Assembly (NCBI GenBank): GCA_032595685.2
Contig: CP159373.1
Location: 1,137,001-1,201,000, forward strand
Length of the DNA stretch: 64,000 nucleotides
Direction of reading: 5' to 3'
Source of the DNA: Candidatus Electrothrix aestuarii
Lineage (GTDB): Bacteria; Desulfobacterota; Desulfobulbia; Desulfobulbales; Desulfobulbaceae
Shown: piece after piece, positions 44,102-53,298 of the stretch
How the letters are laid out: every line of letters begins with the position of its first letter
Numbering within the stretch: position 1 is the stretch's first letter
The notes under the pieces: model-generated
Told to the model about the DNA's origin: nothing
Database searches by the model: none
What the model saw: only the letters and a program-made list of their open reading frames with translations
Made by a program: the position numbers and the translations under genes

Positions 44102-45028
44102 TTATAATCTCTCAGCCACCCGCAATTTTGCACTGCGAGCCCGTGCATTGCTCCTCACCTCTTCCGCTGTCGGCAGGACAGGCTTATTGGTCAACACTCT
44201 GTAATAGGGTGTTTTGGCAAAGGCCTGTTTGACAATACGGTCCTCCAGTGAGTGAAACGTTATAATACAAAACCGTGCCCCCGGCTTGAGGAGCTTTGGC
44301 CCATCTGTCAATAAACGGGTCAGGTTCTCCAGCTCCCGGTTGACAGCAATACGCAAGGCCTGAAACACCTTGGTGGCAACATGAATTTTCTTGGGATGGT
44401 ATTTTTTCGGTATTGACAAGGCAACAAGGTCTGCCAGCTGCCGAGTCGTCATGACTTTTTCCTGTTCCCGAGCCTCGACAAGAAAACGGGCCACCCGCCG
44501 GGCTTGCCGTTCTTCTCCATAATGGAAAAAGATATCTGCAAGCTCTTCCTGGGAAAGCCGGTTCACCAGTTGCTCCGCTGTCACTTCCCGTCTGGTGTCC
44601 ATCCGCATATCCAATGGCGCCTCTTCCCGAAAGCTGAACCCTCGTTCCGGGCAATCCAGTTGGAGAGAAGAAACACCAAGATCAACCAGAATACCGTCAA
44701 CTAAGCCATCAACTCCGTTCTGCCCCTGATGCTGTATTTCTTCAGCCATGTCTGCATAGGAGGCGTGAATGAGCTGAAACCGCTCTCCAAACCCAGACAA
44801 ACGCTTTGCCGCAAATTCGGCAGCCTGGGCGTCCCACTCAAACCCCAGCACCCTTCCTTCCGGTGCGGACTGCTCCAGAATCAGCTCGGTATGCCCACCC
44901 AGCCCCAAGGTCCCATCCACGTAGCACCCGGGTGAACAGGGCTGAAGCCATTCCAGGACCTCCTGAAAAAGTACCGGGATATGCAGATCCCTCGCATCTT
45001 GCTGAGCAAAAACAGACTGTGTGGTCAC
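44102..45028 (-). CDS. rsmH: 16S rRNA m4C1402 methyltransferase
   Basis: 308 residues. HIPVLFQEVLEWLQP, then YVDGTLGLGGHTELIL (SAM loop), GILVDLGVSSLQLD, and the closing signature RFCIITFHSLEDRIVKQAF. It methylates 16S rRNA at C1402. The GTG start overlaps the mraZ stop by one base, indicating coupling. Confidence 0.96.
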   Translation of the reverse strand: MTTQSVFAQQDARDLHIPVLFQEVLEWLQPCSPGCYVDGTLGLGGHTELILEQSAPEGRVLGFEWDAQAAEFAAKRLSGFGERFQLIHASYADMAEEIQHQGQNGVDGLVDGILVDLGVSSLQLDCPERGFSFREEAPLDMRMDTRREVTAEQLVNRLSQEELADIFFHYGEERQARRVARFLVEAREQEKVMTTRQLADLVALSIPKKYHPKKIHVATKVFQALRIAVNRELENLTRLLTDGPKLLKPGARFCIITFHSLEDRIVKQAFAKTPYYRVLTNKPVLPTAEEVRSNARARSAKLRVAERL

Positions 45029-45498
45029 TACAAAATACCCAATGAAGACAAGCCTTCACGAAAACTGGTGAAATCTTCCCTGGTACGGCGAACCTCATTC
45101 TGCCAGGCCCCTTTATCCCAGATCTCAAAATGATCTAACATACCGTTCAACACCACGTCCTTGCTGATACCGAACTCATTCCGCAGAGACCCGGGCAGGA
45201 GAATTCTGCCCTGTTTATCCAAAGAACATTCAATAACACCGGAAATAACATAACGAATAAAGGCACTCATGCCTGGCTGGCTTCGCCCCTGGGTTAATAA
45301 TTTCTCTTCCAGGGTTTCCCACTCAGCAACAGGATAAGCCTTCAGACTTTTCTGCCAATTAGTAACAATAAGGGCATTGCTATAGACCTCGGACAATACC
45401 TCCCGAAAGCGAGTAGGGATATTCAGGCGCCCTTTTGCATCCAAAATATGCTCAGAACGGCTGCGAAAACGCAATCCAGCAATTTTTTCTTTTGTCAT
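45028..45498 (-). CDS. mraZ: transcriptional regulator MraZ
   Basis: 156 residues with the tandem SpoVT/AbrB-like folds: FRSRSEHILDAKGRLNIPTRFRE in the first half, ECSLDKQGRILLPGSLRNEFGI in the second, both with the DxKGR motif. It binds repeats in its own promoter and represses the dcw cluster. First gene of the cluster here. Confidence 0.95.
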   Translation of the reverse strand: MTKEKIAGLRFRSRSEHILDAKGRLNIPTRFREVLSEVYSNALIVTNWQKSLKAYPVAEWETLEEKLLTQGRSQPGMSAFIRYVISGVIECSLDKQGRILLPGSLRNEFGISKDVVLNGMLDHFEIWDKGAWQNEVRRTREDFTSFREGLSSLGIL

Positions 45499-45526
45499 CC
45501 TACCGCCAAGAACGCTTTCGCCATCA

Positions 45527-45551
45527 ACCCATCTTTCCCCACTCTACACCA
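45527..45551 (-). promoter_or_regulatory. MraZ box (three TGGNN repeats)
   Basis: On the minus strand, TGGTG, TGGGG and TGGGT follow each other with exactly five bases between each (TAGAG and AAAGA). In E. coli, MraZ binds three TGGGN repeats spaced by five bases, so this is a good candidate operator. It lies 28 bp upstream of the mraZ start. Confidence 0.7.
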
Positions 45552-45773
45552 CCTTTTATCTTTTTATCCCACCAAAACTTTTCCGTCAAGAAGAATAAGG
45601 CAGAATATCAAGAGGTTCGTACCGGCCCAAACAAGAGTATAAACAGGCTGAACAACGAGACTCTCGCGGCCTATCCAGCCCTCAAGGCACTGGATAAAGA
45701 ATATGCTGAGATCAGAACAGAAGAGAGAGGGGAAAAATGTGGGGCAGAATGGAGGGAATGGAGCTCAAACAGA

Positions 45774-45812
45774 AAAAGCGTAAGCCCGGCGAACAACCCG
45801 ACTTACGCTTTG
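45774..45812 (-). terminator. rho-independent terminator after panB
   Basis: 10-bp perfect arms AAAGCGTAAG (45776-45785) and CTTACGCTTT (45803-45812), with a run of five T's at the far end on the minus strand. It lies ~50 bp past the panB stop and insulates panB from mraZ. The rest of 45499-45862 shows no other feature apart from the MraZ box. Confidence 0.7.
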
Positions 45813-45862
45813 ACGAATCTACTCCCTGTCTCTTCAGGAAATTAGTGGAGAGATCAACTCGG

Positions 45863-46693
45863 TCACTTCAGTAACCCGGAAAAATCTTCTTGAACAGCAA
45901 AGCTATGCTCTTCCGCCGGAAAGACTCCCTCCTGAAGATCCTGGATATAGGCCTGTACCCCCTGTTTAATATCCGGGGCGAGGTTGCAATACTGCTTAAC
46001 AAACTTAGGGGTAAATTTTTCAAAAAGACCTAACATATCGTTAACAACCAAGACCTGCCCGTCACAATCAGGTCCTGCGCCAATACCGATGATGGGTACT
46101 GTAACTTCCTGGGTAATAATTTTCGCCAAGGGAGCCGGAACTGCCTCCAGGACGATAGAAAATGCCCCGGCTACCTCCAAGGCCTTGGCATCAGCAAGCA
46201 GCTGACGGGCTGTCTCCATATCCTTTCCCTGTACTTTGAAGCCACCCAGCTGACCAGCGGTCTGAGGTGTCAGACCGAGATGCCCCATAACCGGCACACC
46301 TGCCCGCACCAACCCGCGCACAGCATCGCAAACTTCTTCGCCGCCTTCCAGTTTCACGCAATCGCAGCCTGCCTCTTTAAGAAAACGGGTTCCGTTGGCT
46401 ATGGCCTGCTCCACAGAAACCTGATAAGAACCAAAGGGCATATCAGCGATGACCAAGGCCCGTTCTGTCCCCCGCCTGACTGCCGCAGCATGATGGAGCA
46501 TCTCCTCCATTGTCACCGGAACCGTGGAGTCATACCCCAGCACCACCATACCCAGAGAATCTCCCACGAGCAAAGAATCCACTCCAGCTTGATCCAAAAG
46601 CCGGGCCATAGAGGCATCATAGGCGGTAAGCATGGATATGGCATGATCACTGCCCTTCATTTCCCGAAAATCTTTCACTGTTATCTTCTTCAT
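45863..46693 (-). CDS. panB: 3-methyl-2-oxobutanoate hydroxymethyltransferase
   Basis: 276 residues of the PanB barrel: ISMLTAYDASMARLLDQAGVD, LLVGDSLGMVVLGYDSTV (metal Asp), LGLTPQ, and GIGAGPDCDGQVLVVNDMLG. It makes ketopantoate from ketoisovalerate in the pathway to pantothenate and CoA. Complete and of normal length. No panC beside it. Confidence 0.95.
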   Translation of the reverse strand: MKKITVKDFREMKGSDHAISMLTAYDASMARLLDQAGVDSLLVGDSLGMVVLGYDSTVPVTMEEMLHHAAAVRRGTERALVIADMPFGSYQVSVEQAIANGTRFLKEAGCDCVKLEGGEEVCDAVRGLVRAGVPVMGHLGLTPQTAGQLGGFKVQGKDMETARQLLADAKALEVAGAFSIVLEAVPAPLAKIITQEVTVPIIGIGAGPDCDGQVLVVNDMLGLFEKFTPKFVKQYCNLAPDIKQGVQAYIQDLQEGVFPAEEHSFAVQEDFSGLLK

Positions 46694-46776
46694 ACCACTT
46701 TATATCTCCAATCTACGGGGTTCTTGATTCCACGCCAACTCGCGTCCCTTCCCTCCAGGAAGAACACATTGAGTCA

Positions 46777-47184
46777 CTACATTTTTTTAAATTTATTCGA
46801 TTTTTTGCCATCAATCTTATCAGCTTGCTGGATCCCAGCAACCTGAACCAACTGCGCACCAATACTGATAAATCCTTTCACGATAGCAGCGAATATATTC
46901 ATGACGAGCAAGCCTATAATCCCGAAAAAAACATATTGCAGGGCAGGTGACAGGTTAAACTCAAACTTTGTCGCCTCAAAAAAACCTCGCAGATAAAATT
47001 CATGCTTATCCGCCTGCGCCGCCAACCATTTAACAAGGGCAACACCCTCCGGGTCTCTGATAATATCAACAGCTACTATCGCCAGTCCCAGCAGAGCAAT
47101 TACTCCAGTAACAATCAAAGCCACTCCTGTCCAGAAGATGGCATTCCTCATCTTATCAGCTCCACTTTCTTCCTGTTCCCACAT
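46777..47184 (-). CDS. hypothetical membrane protein
   Basis: 135 residues with two membrane segments (IFWTGVALIVTGVIALLGLAIVAV, ~15-38, and YVFFGIIGLLVMNIFAAIV, ~83-101) and a basic end (KKSNKFKKM). Good ribosome site (GAGGAGGT) before the ATG. No family recognised. Confidence 0.6.
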   Translation of the reverse strand: MWEQEESGADKMRNAIFWTGVALIVTGVIALLGLAIVAVDIIRDPEGVALVKWLAAQADKHEFYLRGFFEATKFEFNLSPALQYVFFGIIGLLVMNIFAAIVKGFISIGAQLVQVAGIQQADKIDGKKSNKFKKM

Positions 47185-47193
47185 ACGACCTCC

Positions 47194-47397
47194 TCATTCA
47201 TATGAAAAAATAGACGAAACGCAACGCTCACTTTCTTCCCAGATCAGGATATCACGGATTCTCATCCTCGCTCTCCTCCGACAAAGTCGGATACGGTACC
47301 AGCAGCCTTTCCAGCGTATAAAAGCCTGCCGCGATTGGAGCAACACTGAAGCAACTACTTTTCCTGTTTTGCCAAACCCGATGATACCAACATCCAT
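47194..47397 (-). pseudogene. fragment starting with a nucleotide-binding loop
   Basis: 67 codons: MDVGIIGFGKTGKVVASVLLQS looks like the first strand and loop of an NAD(P)-binding enzyme, but the rest is arginine- and isoleucine-rich with no fit to a Rossmann fold. Probably the front end of a gene that has lost its body. It ends ~10 bp from the start of the membrane-protein gene at 47184. Confidence 0.35.
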
Positions 47398-47628
47398 GCT
47401 GATTGCCTCCTTTTTCTTTCACTTACCCATTCCAGCCACCTGACATTTCCTTCTTCATTCTTCCTCCCCTCTCCGTCAGGGTGGCTCCACAAGTCACCCC
47501 GGCACTTTCTTGCAGAACAATCGAACAGAGAGAGAGTAAACAGCAAAAAAAACTTTCAATCCTCTGAACAGTTGTGTATCCTCAAAGTACAAATTATTTG
47601 ACTTTCCATCTTAAAAGGAGGATACACC

Positions 47629-48021
47629 TTGAAAAAGCTTGTAATTATCAGCTTCTTAATATCTGCAAACCTAGTCTTCACCAGTGAACTTTTCGCTAAA
47701 TGCCAAGCTAATTTAATCAACTATGCCGATACAGTTCACATCTTTAAAGAAACAATGTGCAGCGAGGCAATGGGCAATTGTTACGTGCAGTTGGCTAAAC
47801 TTCAATCATCTGATCCGGGTAAATATTCTTATGCCTACTGTGATATTGGCCCAACCAAGAGAGTTACTAAAAAATATGACCATTGCCAGAGTAAGGATAT
47901 GGTGCGTTGCTCAATAGAATGGTCTGATGGAACCATTGATAGTTATGATGAATTTTGCCAAGGCTGTATTGGCGAAGGCATGCCTGCTACAAGGCCTTGT
48001 GATTGGTCTTGTCCTTTTTAG
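47629..48021 (+). CDS. secreted cysteine-rich protein
   Basis: 130 residues from a TTG start at 47629 (KKLVIISFLISANLVFTSELFA), with a strong AAAGGAGG ribosome site just upstream. Signal peptide cleaved after LFA. The mature chain has ten cysteines, so disulfides are likely and the protein is probably periplasmic or exported. No family recognised. Confidence 0.6.
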   Translation: MKKLVIISFLISANLVFTSELFAKCQANLINYADTVHIFKETMCSEAMGNCYVQLAKLQSSDPGKYSYAYCDIGPTKRVTKKYDHCQSKDMVRCSIEWSDGTIDSYDEFCQGCIGEGMPATRPCDWSCPF

Positions 48022-48172
48022 ACAATTCCTGATCCGTGACGCCAATGCGATCAACTTGACTCAAGCATGCAATCAGGGCACACTAGTTCCGTTTAGTTCC
48101 ATAGCAGGATAAATCAGCCGGTTATGTTTCATTCCGGCAAGACCGGAACCCAACGGAACCAATGGGAGCAAT

Positions 48173-48310
48173 GGGAGCATTCCCAAAAAACAGGTCAAAC
48201 GATACTTGCGGCCTTTAGAAAAAAAACATGCTCTCTCAACATGTTCCATCGGCCAGCTTTAATTTTAAATTCTACAACGTGACGTGCAGAATGTCGGTGG
48301 GAATGCTCCC
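48173..48310. mobile_element. MITE-like element (GGGAGCATTCCC ends)
   Basis: Arms GGGAGCATTCCCA at 48173-48185 and TGGGAATGCTCCC at 48298-48310 enclose 138 bp without coding potential. The same 12-bp end occurs at 62625 and, with one change, at 63850. Lies in the 414-bp gap between the cysteine-rich protein gene and trpD; I see nothing else there. Confidence 0.55.
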
Positions 48311-48435
48311 TGTGGATATTTTTTCAAAAATAGGTGTTACTCTCCCAGAGGATGGGTATTATGCATCGCCAGCATAGCGCTCAAAAGTACTTGAGATGAC
48401 GTCCTCTTCTCACACAGTAAAATGCAAACAGGAAG

Positions 48436-49464
48436 CTATCCCTTGCAAAAAGCAACCAGCTGGTCAAGCTTCTCCAGGGCTGCGCCGGAGGCGATGATCT
48501 CCCGTGCCTGCTCCACTCCGGCCTGGAAATTATTCACCTTACCCGCAGTCATTAACGCTGCTCCCGCATTGAGCAGAACCATGTCCAGGCGTGCTCCTGG
48601 GGTATTACTGAGTACCTTACGAACTAGGCTCGCAGATTCCTCAGCAGTGGCTCCACCCCGGATATCGTCAATGCTTGCCCGACTCAGACCTACGTCTTCC
48701 GGGTCCACGGTGTAGCTTTCCACCATGCCATCATGGGCCTCAGCCACATAAGAGGTGCCGGTAACGGTCATCTCATCCATATTGCCCTCACCCCAGACCA
48801 CCAGGGTTCGTTTCATGCCTAACCTAGCTAGCACCTCGGCAATGGGTATGGTCAGTTCCTTGGCAAAAACACCGGTGAGTTGGACATTGCTTCCGGCTGG
48901 ATTGGTCAGCGGCCCAAGAATATTGAAGATAGTGCGAATGCCCAACTCACGCCTGGGGCCAATGGCGTGTTTCATAGCCCCGTGCAACATAGGAGCAAAC
49001 AGGAAGCCTATTCCCACGGTGCGTACACATTCTGCCATTTTATCGGCAGGCATGGAAAGATCAACTCCGAGTGCCTCTAATACATCGGCGCTACCGCAGG
49101 AAGAGGAGACTGCCCGGTTGCCGTGTTTCGCCACCGGAATCCCGGCACCTGCCACAACAAAGGCCGTAGTCGTGGAGACATTAAAGGTGCCTGAGCCATC
49201 ACCACCAGTGCCCACGATATCCATGAGAAGCTCTCCAGCGGCGGTGTCCACCCCGGTATCAACAAAGGTGGCCTTTTCCCGCATCACCCGAACTGCTCCT
49301 GCGATCTCATCGATGGTCTCACCTTTCATACGCAGGGCGGTGATAAAGGAGCCTATTTGAGCATCCGTGGCCTCGCCGCTCATGATCTCCTGCATGGTTG
49401 CGGTCATTTGCTCTTCATTAAGATCTTGCCCGGTAACCACCAGGGATATTGCTTCTTGTATCAT
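48436..49464 (-). CDS. trpD: anthranilate phosphoribosyltransferase
   Basis: 342 residues. DIVGTGGDGSGTFNVSTTTAFV (PRPP-binding), AKHGNRAVSSSCGSADVLEALG, GPLTNPAGS. It joins anthranilate and PRPP in tryptophan synthesis. Complete. No other trp genes adjoin it in the window. Confidence 0.96.
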   Translation of the reverse strand: MIQEAISLVVTGQDLNEEQMTATMQEIMSGEATDAQIGSFITALRMKGETIDEIAGAVRVMREKATFVDTGVDTAAGELLMDIVGTGGDGSGTFNVSTTTAFVVAGAGIPVAKHGNRAVSSSCGSADVLEALGVDLSMPADKMAECVRTVGIGFLFAPMLHGAMKHAIGPRRELGIRTIFNILGPLTNPAGSNVQLTGVFAKELTIPIAEVLARLGMKRTLVVWGEGNMDEMTVTGTSYVAEAHDGMVESYTVDPEDVGLSRASIDDIRGGATAEESASLVRKVLSNTPGARLDMVLLNAGAALMTAGKVNNFQAGVEQAREIIASGAALEKLDQLVAFCKG

Positions 49465-49716
49465 GGCTCAATTTCCTCAGACTAATCGTTTCTCATATTT
49501 TCTCATTAACTCAACAAAAGGGTAGGTAATCCAGAACTGTACAGCAATCGTCTTACCTTTGCAGTAAAAAATAAAGCCAAAAAAAAATGGGCGTCTGGTA
49601 AAAAAAATAATTTATGTGTTAGTGATGCGACTTTGTAGTTTGAAAAAATTTGCTAACCACTGTACGCTAACAACGCTACAACTTCTCTGTATAAAAAAAG
49701 AGCTAAAGAAGGAACA

Positions 49717-50829
49717 ATGAAGAAAGCCTTAATAAGTGGTATCACCGGGCAGGATGGCGCCTATCTCGCTGAATTTCTTTTGGATAAGGGATACGAAGTA
49801 CACGGCATCAAACGGCGAGCCTCCTCCTTTAATACCGAACGAATTGATCATCTCTATGAGGATCCCCACACAAAAGGACGTCGTTTTATCCTGCATTACG
49901 GCGATCTCACAGACAGTTCCAACCTAATACGGATTATCCAACAAGTTCAACCGGATGAGATTTACAACCTAGCTGCTCAGTCGCATGTCAAAGTTTCCTT
50001 TGAGTCGCCAGAATACACGGCGGATGCCGATGGACTAGGTACTTTACGCCTGCTTGAGGCCATCCGCATCCTCGGACGGGAGGAAAAGACCCGTTTCTAT
50101 CAGGCATCCACTTCCGAGCTCTATGGCTTAGTGCAGGAAATACCGCAGAAGGAAAGCACGCCGTTTTATCCGCGTTCCCCGTATGCCTGTGCTAAGCTCT
50201 ATGCTTACTGGATTACGGTCAACTACCGGGAAGCCTACGGCATGTATGCCTGTAACGGAATTCTTTTTAATCATGAGTCCCCTGTTCGTGGCGAGACCTT
50301 TGTGACCCGGAAAATAACCCGCTCTTTATCTCGCATCTCTCTCGGCTTACAGGAATGCCTCTACCTTGGCAATATGGACGCATTGCGCGATTGGGGCCAT
50401 GCCAAAGATTATGTGCGGATGCAATGGATGATGCTGCAACAGGATGCGCCGGAGGACTTTGTCATCGCCTCTGGGGAACAGCACTCCGTACGCGAATTTG
50501 TAGAAACCGCAGCACAGGAGTTGGGATTTAGCATTGCATGGTCAGGAAAAGGAGAGAAAGAAGTCGGCATCGTCTCCGAAGTAACCGCTGATAGCCTTTC
50601 TCTCAGTCCTGGACAACAAATTGTAGCTATTGACCCAAGGTATTTTCGCCCAACAGAGGTGGAAACGCTACTCGGTGACCCCACACGAGCCAAGGCAAGA
50701 TTGGGCTGGGAACCCCAGATTTCCTTCAATAAACTTGTCCGAGAAATGGTACAAAATGATCTGGAAATAGCAAAGCGAGACAAACTGTGTTCGGATGCTG
50801 GCTTTGCGGTGTGTGCGTATCATGAATAA
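49717..50829 (+). CDS. gmd: GDP-mannose 4,6-dehydratase
   Basis: 370 residues. Short-chain dehydrogenase fold: [19 protein letters not shown], then [21 protein letters not shown] (Gmd-specific NADP site), [24 protein letters not shown] (Tyr-x3-Lys) and [19 protein letters not shown]. It makes GDP-4-keto-6-deoxymannose, the precursor of GDP-fucose, GDP-rhamnose or perosamine. First gene of the polysaccharide locus; AAGAAGGA precedes the ATG. Confidence 0.96.
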   Translation: MKKALISGITGQDGAYLAEFLLDKGYEVHGIKRRASSFNTERIDHLYEDPHTKGRRFILHYGDLTDSSNLIRIIQQVQPDEIYNLAAQSHVKVSFESPEYTADADGLGTLRLLEAIRILGREEKTRFYQASTSELYGLVQEIPQKESTPFYPRSPYACAKLYAYWITVNYREAYGMYACNGILFNHESPVRGETFVTRKITRSLSRISLGLQECLYLGNMDALRDWGHAKDYVRMQWMMLQQDAPEDFVIASGEQHSVREFVETAAQELGFSIAWSGKGEKEVGIVSEVTADSLSLSPGQQIVAIDPRYFRPTEVETLLGDPTRAKARLGWEPQISFNKLVREMVQNDLEIAKRDKLCSDAGFAVCAYHE

Positions 50830-50940
50830 AGATTAAAAATAAATTGTGCAAGTCATAATGAGTTCTGTTGATTGCTTTCGACTCTATAGGAAGGGAGAAG
50901 CTTGACCCAGTGAGCGACTGAACGGAAAACGATACTATAT

Positions 50941-52779
50941 ATGAAATCTAAAAAAACAAAACAGTTGCCCACAGACGGCCTGATCGCCTCTTTAAACCGC
51001 CTGCGCTTTCTCTTTAACCAGCGGGACAAGATCATTTTTCTCTTTCTTTTTCTTGGTATGATCACGGGCGCACTGCTGGAGACTTTCAGCATTGGCATCA
51101 TTCCGGCGTTTATCGGTGCGGCCATACAGCCGGAAAAAATCATGCAATATGCCCCGGCAAAAGCTGTGCTCGAATTTCTGGGCATCACGGACACCCGAAG
51201 CCTTCTTCTCTGGGGATGTTTGGGCCTGCTGGTTGTTTTTGCTCTCAAAACCGTATTTTTATGTGTTCAGTACTATTTTCAGATCAAATTTGTACAAAAC
51301 CGGAGGTTCCGCCTCACCCACCGGCTGTTTACTGCGTATATGACAGCACCCTATCAGTTTCACATTCAGCGCAATTCATCCGAGCTTTTCAGCAACACCA
51401 TCAATGAGGTCGCACAAATCATGAGCACAGTGTTGATGCCTGTTTTAATGCTGACCATGCAGACCGTTATCATGACCGCCATTCTGGTGATGCTATTTGC
51501 AGTTCAGCCGGACATGACACTTGTAGCCATCTTGCTTTTGGGCATTGCTGGCGGGGGATTTCAGTGGGTGGTCAAAAATAGGCTTATTACTTACAGCCGC
51601 ATCGCACAGGAGCACAGAAAACGCATGATCCAGTCCATACAGCAGGGTCTGGGGGTGATCAAGGAATTGCAGATTCTGCGGCGGGAGAAAAATTTTATAC
51701 AGGCTCTGAAGTGCAGCATGTGGAAAACCATTAAAGCCGGACGCTTCCAGGCACTGACAAACAGGGTCACTACGCCCTACATGGAATTTGTGGCTGTGTT
51801 TAGCCTGTTGTCTGTCACCATCCTGCTGCTGCTCACCGGGGCAAAACCCCAAACTGTTGCCCCCACCCTAGCCCTGTTTGCGGTATCTTTTGTCAAGCTC
51901 AAGGCCAATATCAGCCAGATTGTCAACGCTGTGAACCAGATCCGGTTTGGTCTGGTCAGCATTGACCCGGTCTATAACGACCTGAAGCTTTTGGAACGCA
52001 GCAACGAAAAAGTATCCCTTGCAACCACCAGTGCCCTTCAGCCACTGCATTTTTCAACCGATATCCGGGTGGAAAACGTCAATTACCGGTATCCAAACTG
52101 CGAGGAATATGCCCTAAAAAATATTGACCTCTGCCTACCCAAAGGCCGGTGCGTCGCCTTGGTGGGCCAGACCGGATCCGGCAAAACCACTCTGGTGGAC
52201 ATTATCCTGGGCCTATTGGAGCCCGAATCCGGCTGCATTACCGCAGACAATTGCAACATTCAAGCAAATCTGGCTGCCTGGCAAACCAATATTGGCTATA
52301 TCCCCCAGTTCATCTACCTTACAGACGATAGCATCCGCCGCAATATTGCCCTTGGCATTGATGATGGTCGGATTGATGAAAATCAGGTGGGATCCGCCCT
52401 CAGGGCGGCTCAGCTGGAATCTTTTGTCCAGACTCTTCCTCAGGGCCTGGACACTATTGTCGGGGAGGGAGGTGTCAAGCTCTCCGGGGGCCAGCGCCAG
52501 CGCATTGGCATTGCCCGTGCCCTGTACCACAATCCAGACATCCTGATCATGGATGAGGCCACCTCGGCCCTGGACAATGCCACGGAAAAAGCCGTTGTTG
52601 GCGCCATCAACCAGCTTCGGGGGGATAAAACCATCATCATGATCGCCCATCGGCTGTCCACGATTCAGAACAGTGACACACTTTATTTTATGAAAAACGG
52701 GCGAATTGAGATGAGTGGTACCTATGAAGAACTCATCAAAGATCACAACGGCTTCAGAAAAATGGCGCAAGCAGGTTAA
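50941..52779 (+). CDS. ABC transporter, fused permease-ATPase (MsbA-type)
   Basis: 612 residues. Six membrane segments (~30-330), then an ATPase domain: Walker A ALVGQTGSGKTTLVDIIL, signature VKLSGGQRQRIGIARAL, Walker B DILIMDEATSAL. Half-transporter of the exporter class, working as a dimer. In a surface-glycan locus it could flip a lipid-linked sugar or export glycan. It ends in a normal D-loop/H-loop (IIMIAHRLSTI). Complete. Confidence 0.88.
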   Translation: MKSKKTKQLPTDGLIASLNRLRFLFNQRDKIIFLFLFLGMITGALLETFSIGIIPAFIGAAIQPEKIMQYAPAKAVLEFLGITDTRSLLLWGCLGLLVVFALKTVFLCVQYYFQIKFVQNRRFRLTHRLFTAYMTAPYQFHIQRNSSELFSNTINEVAQIMSTVLMPVLMLTMQTVIMTAILVMLFAVQPDMTLVAILLLGIAGGGFQWVVKNRLITYSRIAQEHRKRMIQSIQQGLGVIKELQILRREKNFIQALKCSMWKTIKAGRFQALTNRVTTPYMEFVAVFSLLSVTILLLLTGAKPQTVAPTLALFAVSFVKLKANISQIVNAVNQIRFGLVSIDPVYNDLKLLERSNEKVSLATTSALQPLHFSTDIRVENVNYRYPNCEEYALKNIDLCLPKGRCVALVGQTGSGKTTLVDIILGLLEPESGCITADNCNIQANLAAWQTNIGYIPQFIYLTDDSIRRNIALGIDDGRIDENQVGSALRAAQLESFVQTLPQGLDTIVGEGGVKLSGGQRQRIGIARALYHNPDILIMDEATSALDNATEKAVVGAINQLRGDKTIIMIAHRLSTIQNSDTLYFMKNGRIEMSGTYEELIKDHNGFRKMAQAG

Positions 52780-52901
52780 ATATTTAAATAATTAATTAAC
52801 ATTTTGTGTATCCACGCATTTCGAGGGTCACCAAAATAAAAACGGGCTGAACTTATTTAATCGACAGGAAAAACGGCTAATTTTGGCTTTTTTTCTACAT
52901 T

Positions 52902-53298
52902 TTGAAAACGTCAGTGGAGAAAATTGTGCTTAAAAACAAAAAAGTTTTTATTACCGGTGGTGCCGGTTTTATCGCCAATAGGATTATTGGAGAATTGATT
53001 GAAGAAAATAAAATTATAGCCTTCGATAATTTCCATAGAGATACCTTATCAAGCAGTGCATATGCTGAACATCCTAATTTAAAAAGGCTACCAACTTAAG
53101 CCGGGACAGCCTGTAAAGTTAGGTAATTGCGCAGACCGGAGCAAGCGGCTCATAGCGGCACTTTTGCCGAGTTCAGAGACCTCAAGGCCCGAGCTTTTGT
53201 CCCGGCTTAAGTTGGTAGCCTTTAAAGAGTATGGATATGGAAAAGAGCCGTCAGATACTACAATTTTAAAGCAACTGATATACGGAGAGATACAATAG
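52902..53298 (+). pseudogene. NAD-dependent epimerase/dehydratase, broken
   Basis: N-terminal ~55 residues of an SDR epimerase (KKVFITGGAGFIANRIIGEL, then IIAFDNFHRDTL) run into a 141-bp inverted-repeat element at 53083. After the element, ~25 residues remain (FKEYGYGKEPSDTTILKQ...) and stop at 53298, one base before the methyltransferase ATG. The central ~230 residues of the enzyme are missing. Once probably a sugar-nucleotide enzyme of this locus. Confidence 0.7.
53083..53223. mobile_element. MITE-like element with 26-bp perfect inverted ends
   Basis: Arms 53083-53108 and 53198-53223 are perfect reverse complements (AAAGGCTACC... through CCGGGACA). 141 bp in all, no coding potential. Flanks share TTTAAA at both edges, which may be a target duplication partly overlapping the arms. 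It sits inside the broken epimerase gene. Confidence 0.8.

Noticed and set aside
45435-45845. 136-codon plus-strand frame between mraZ and panB
   Set aside because: It overlaps mraZ and the MraZ box and contains the panB terminator. No family is recognised.
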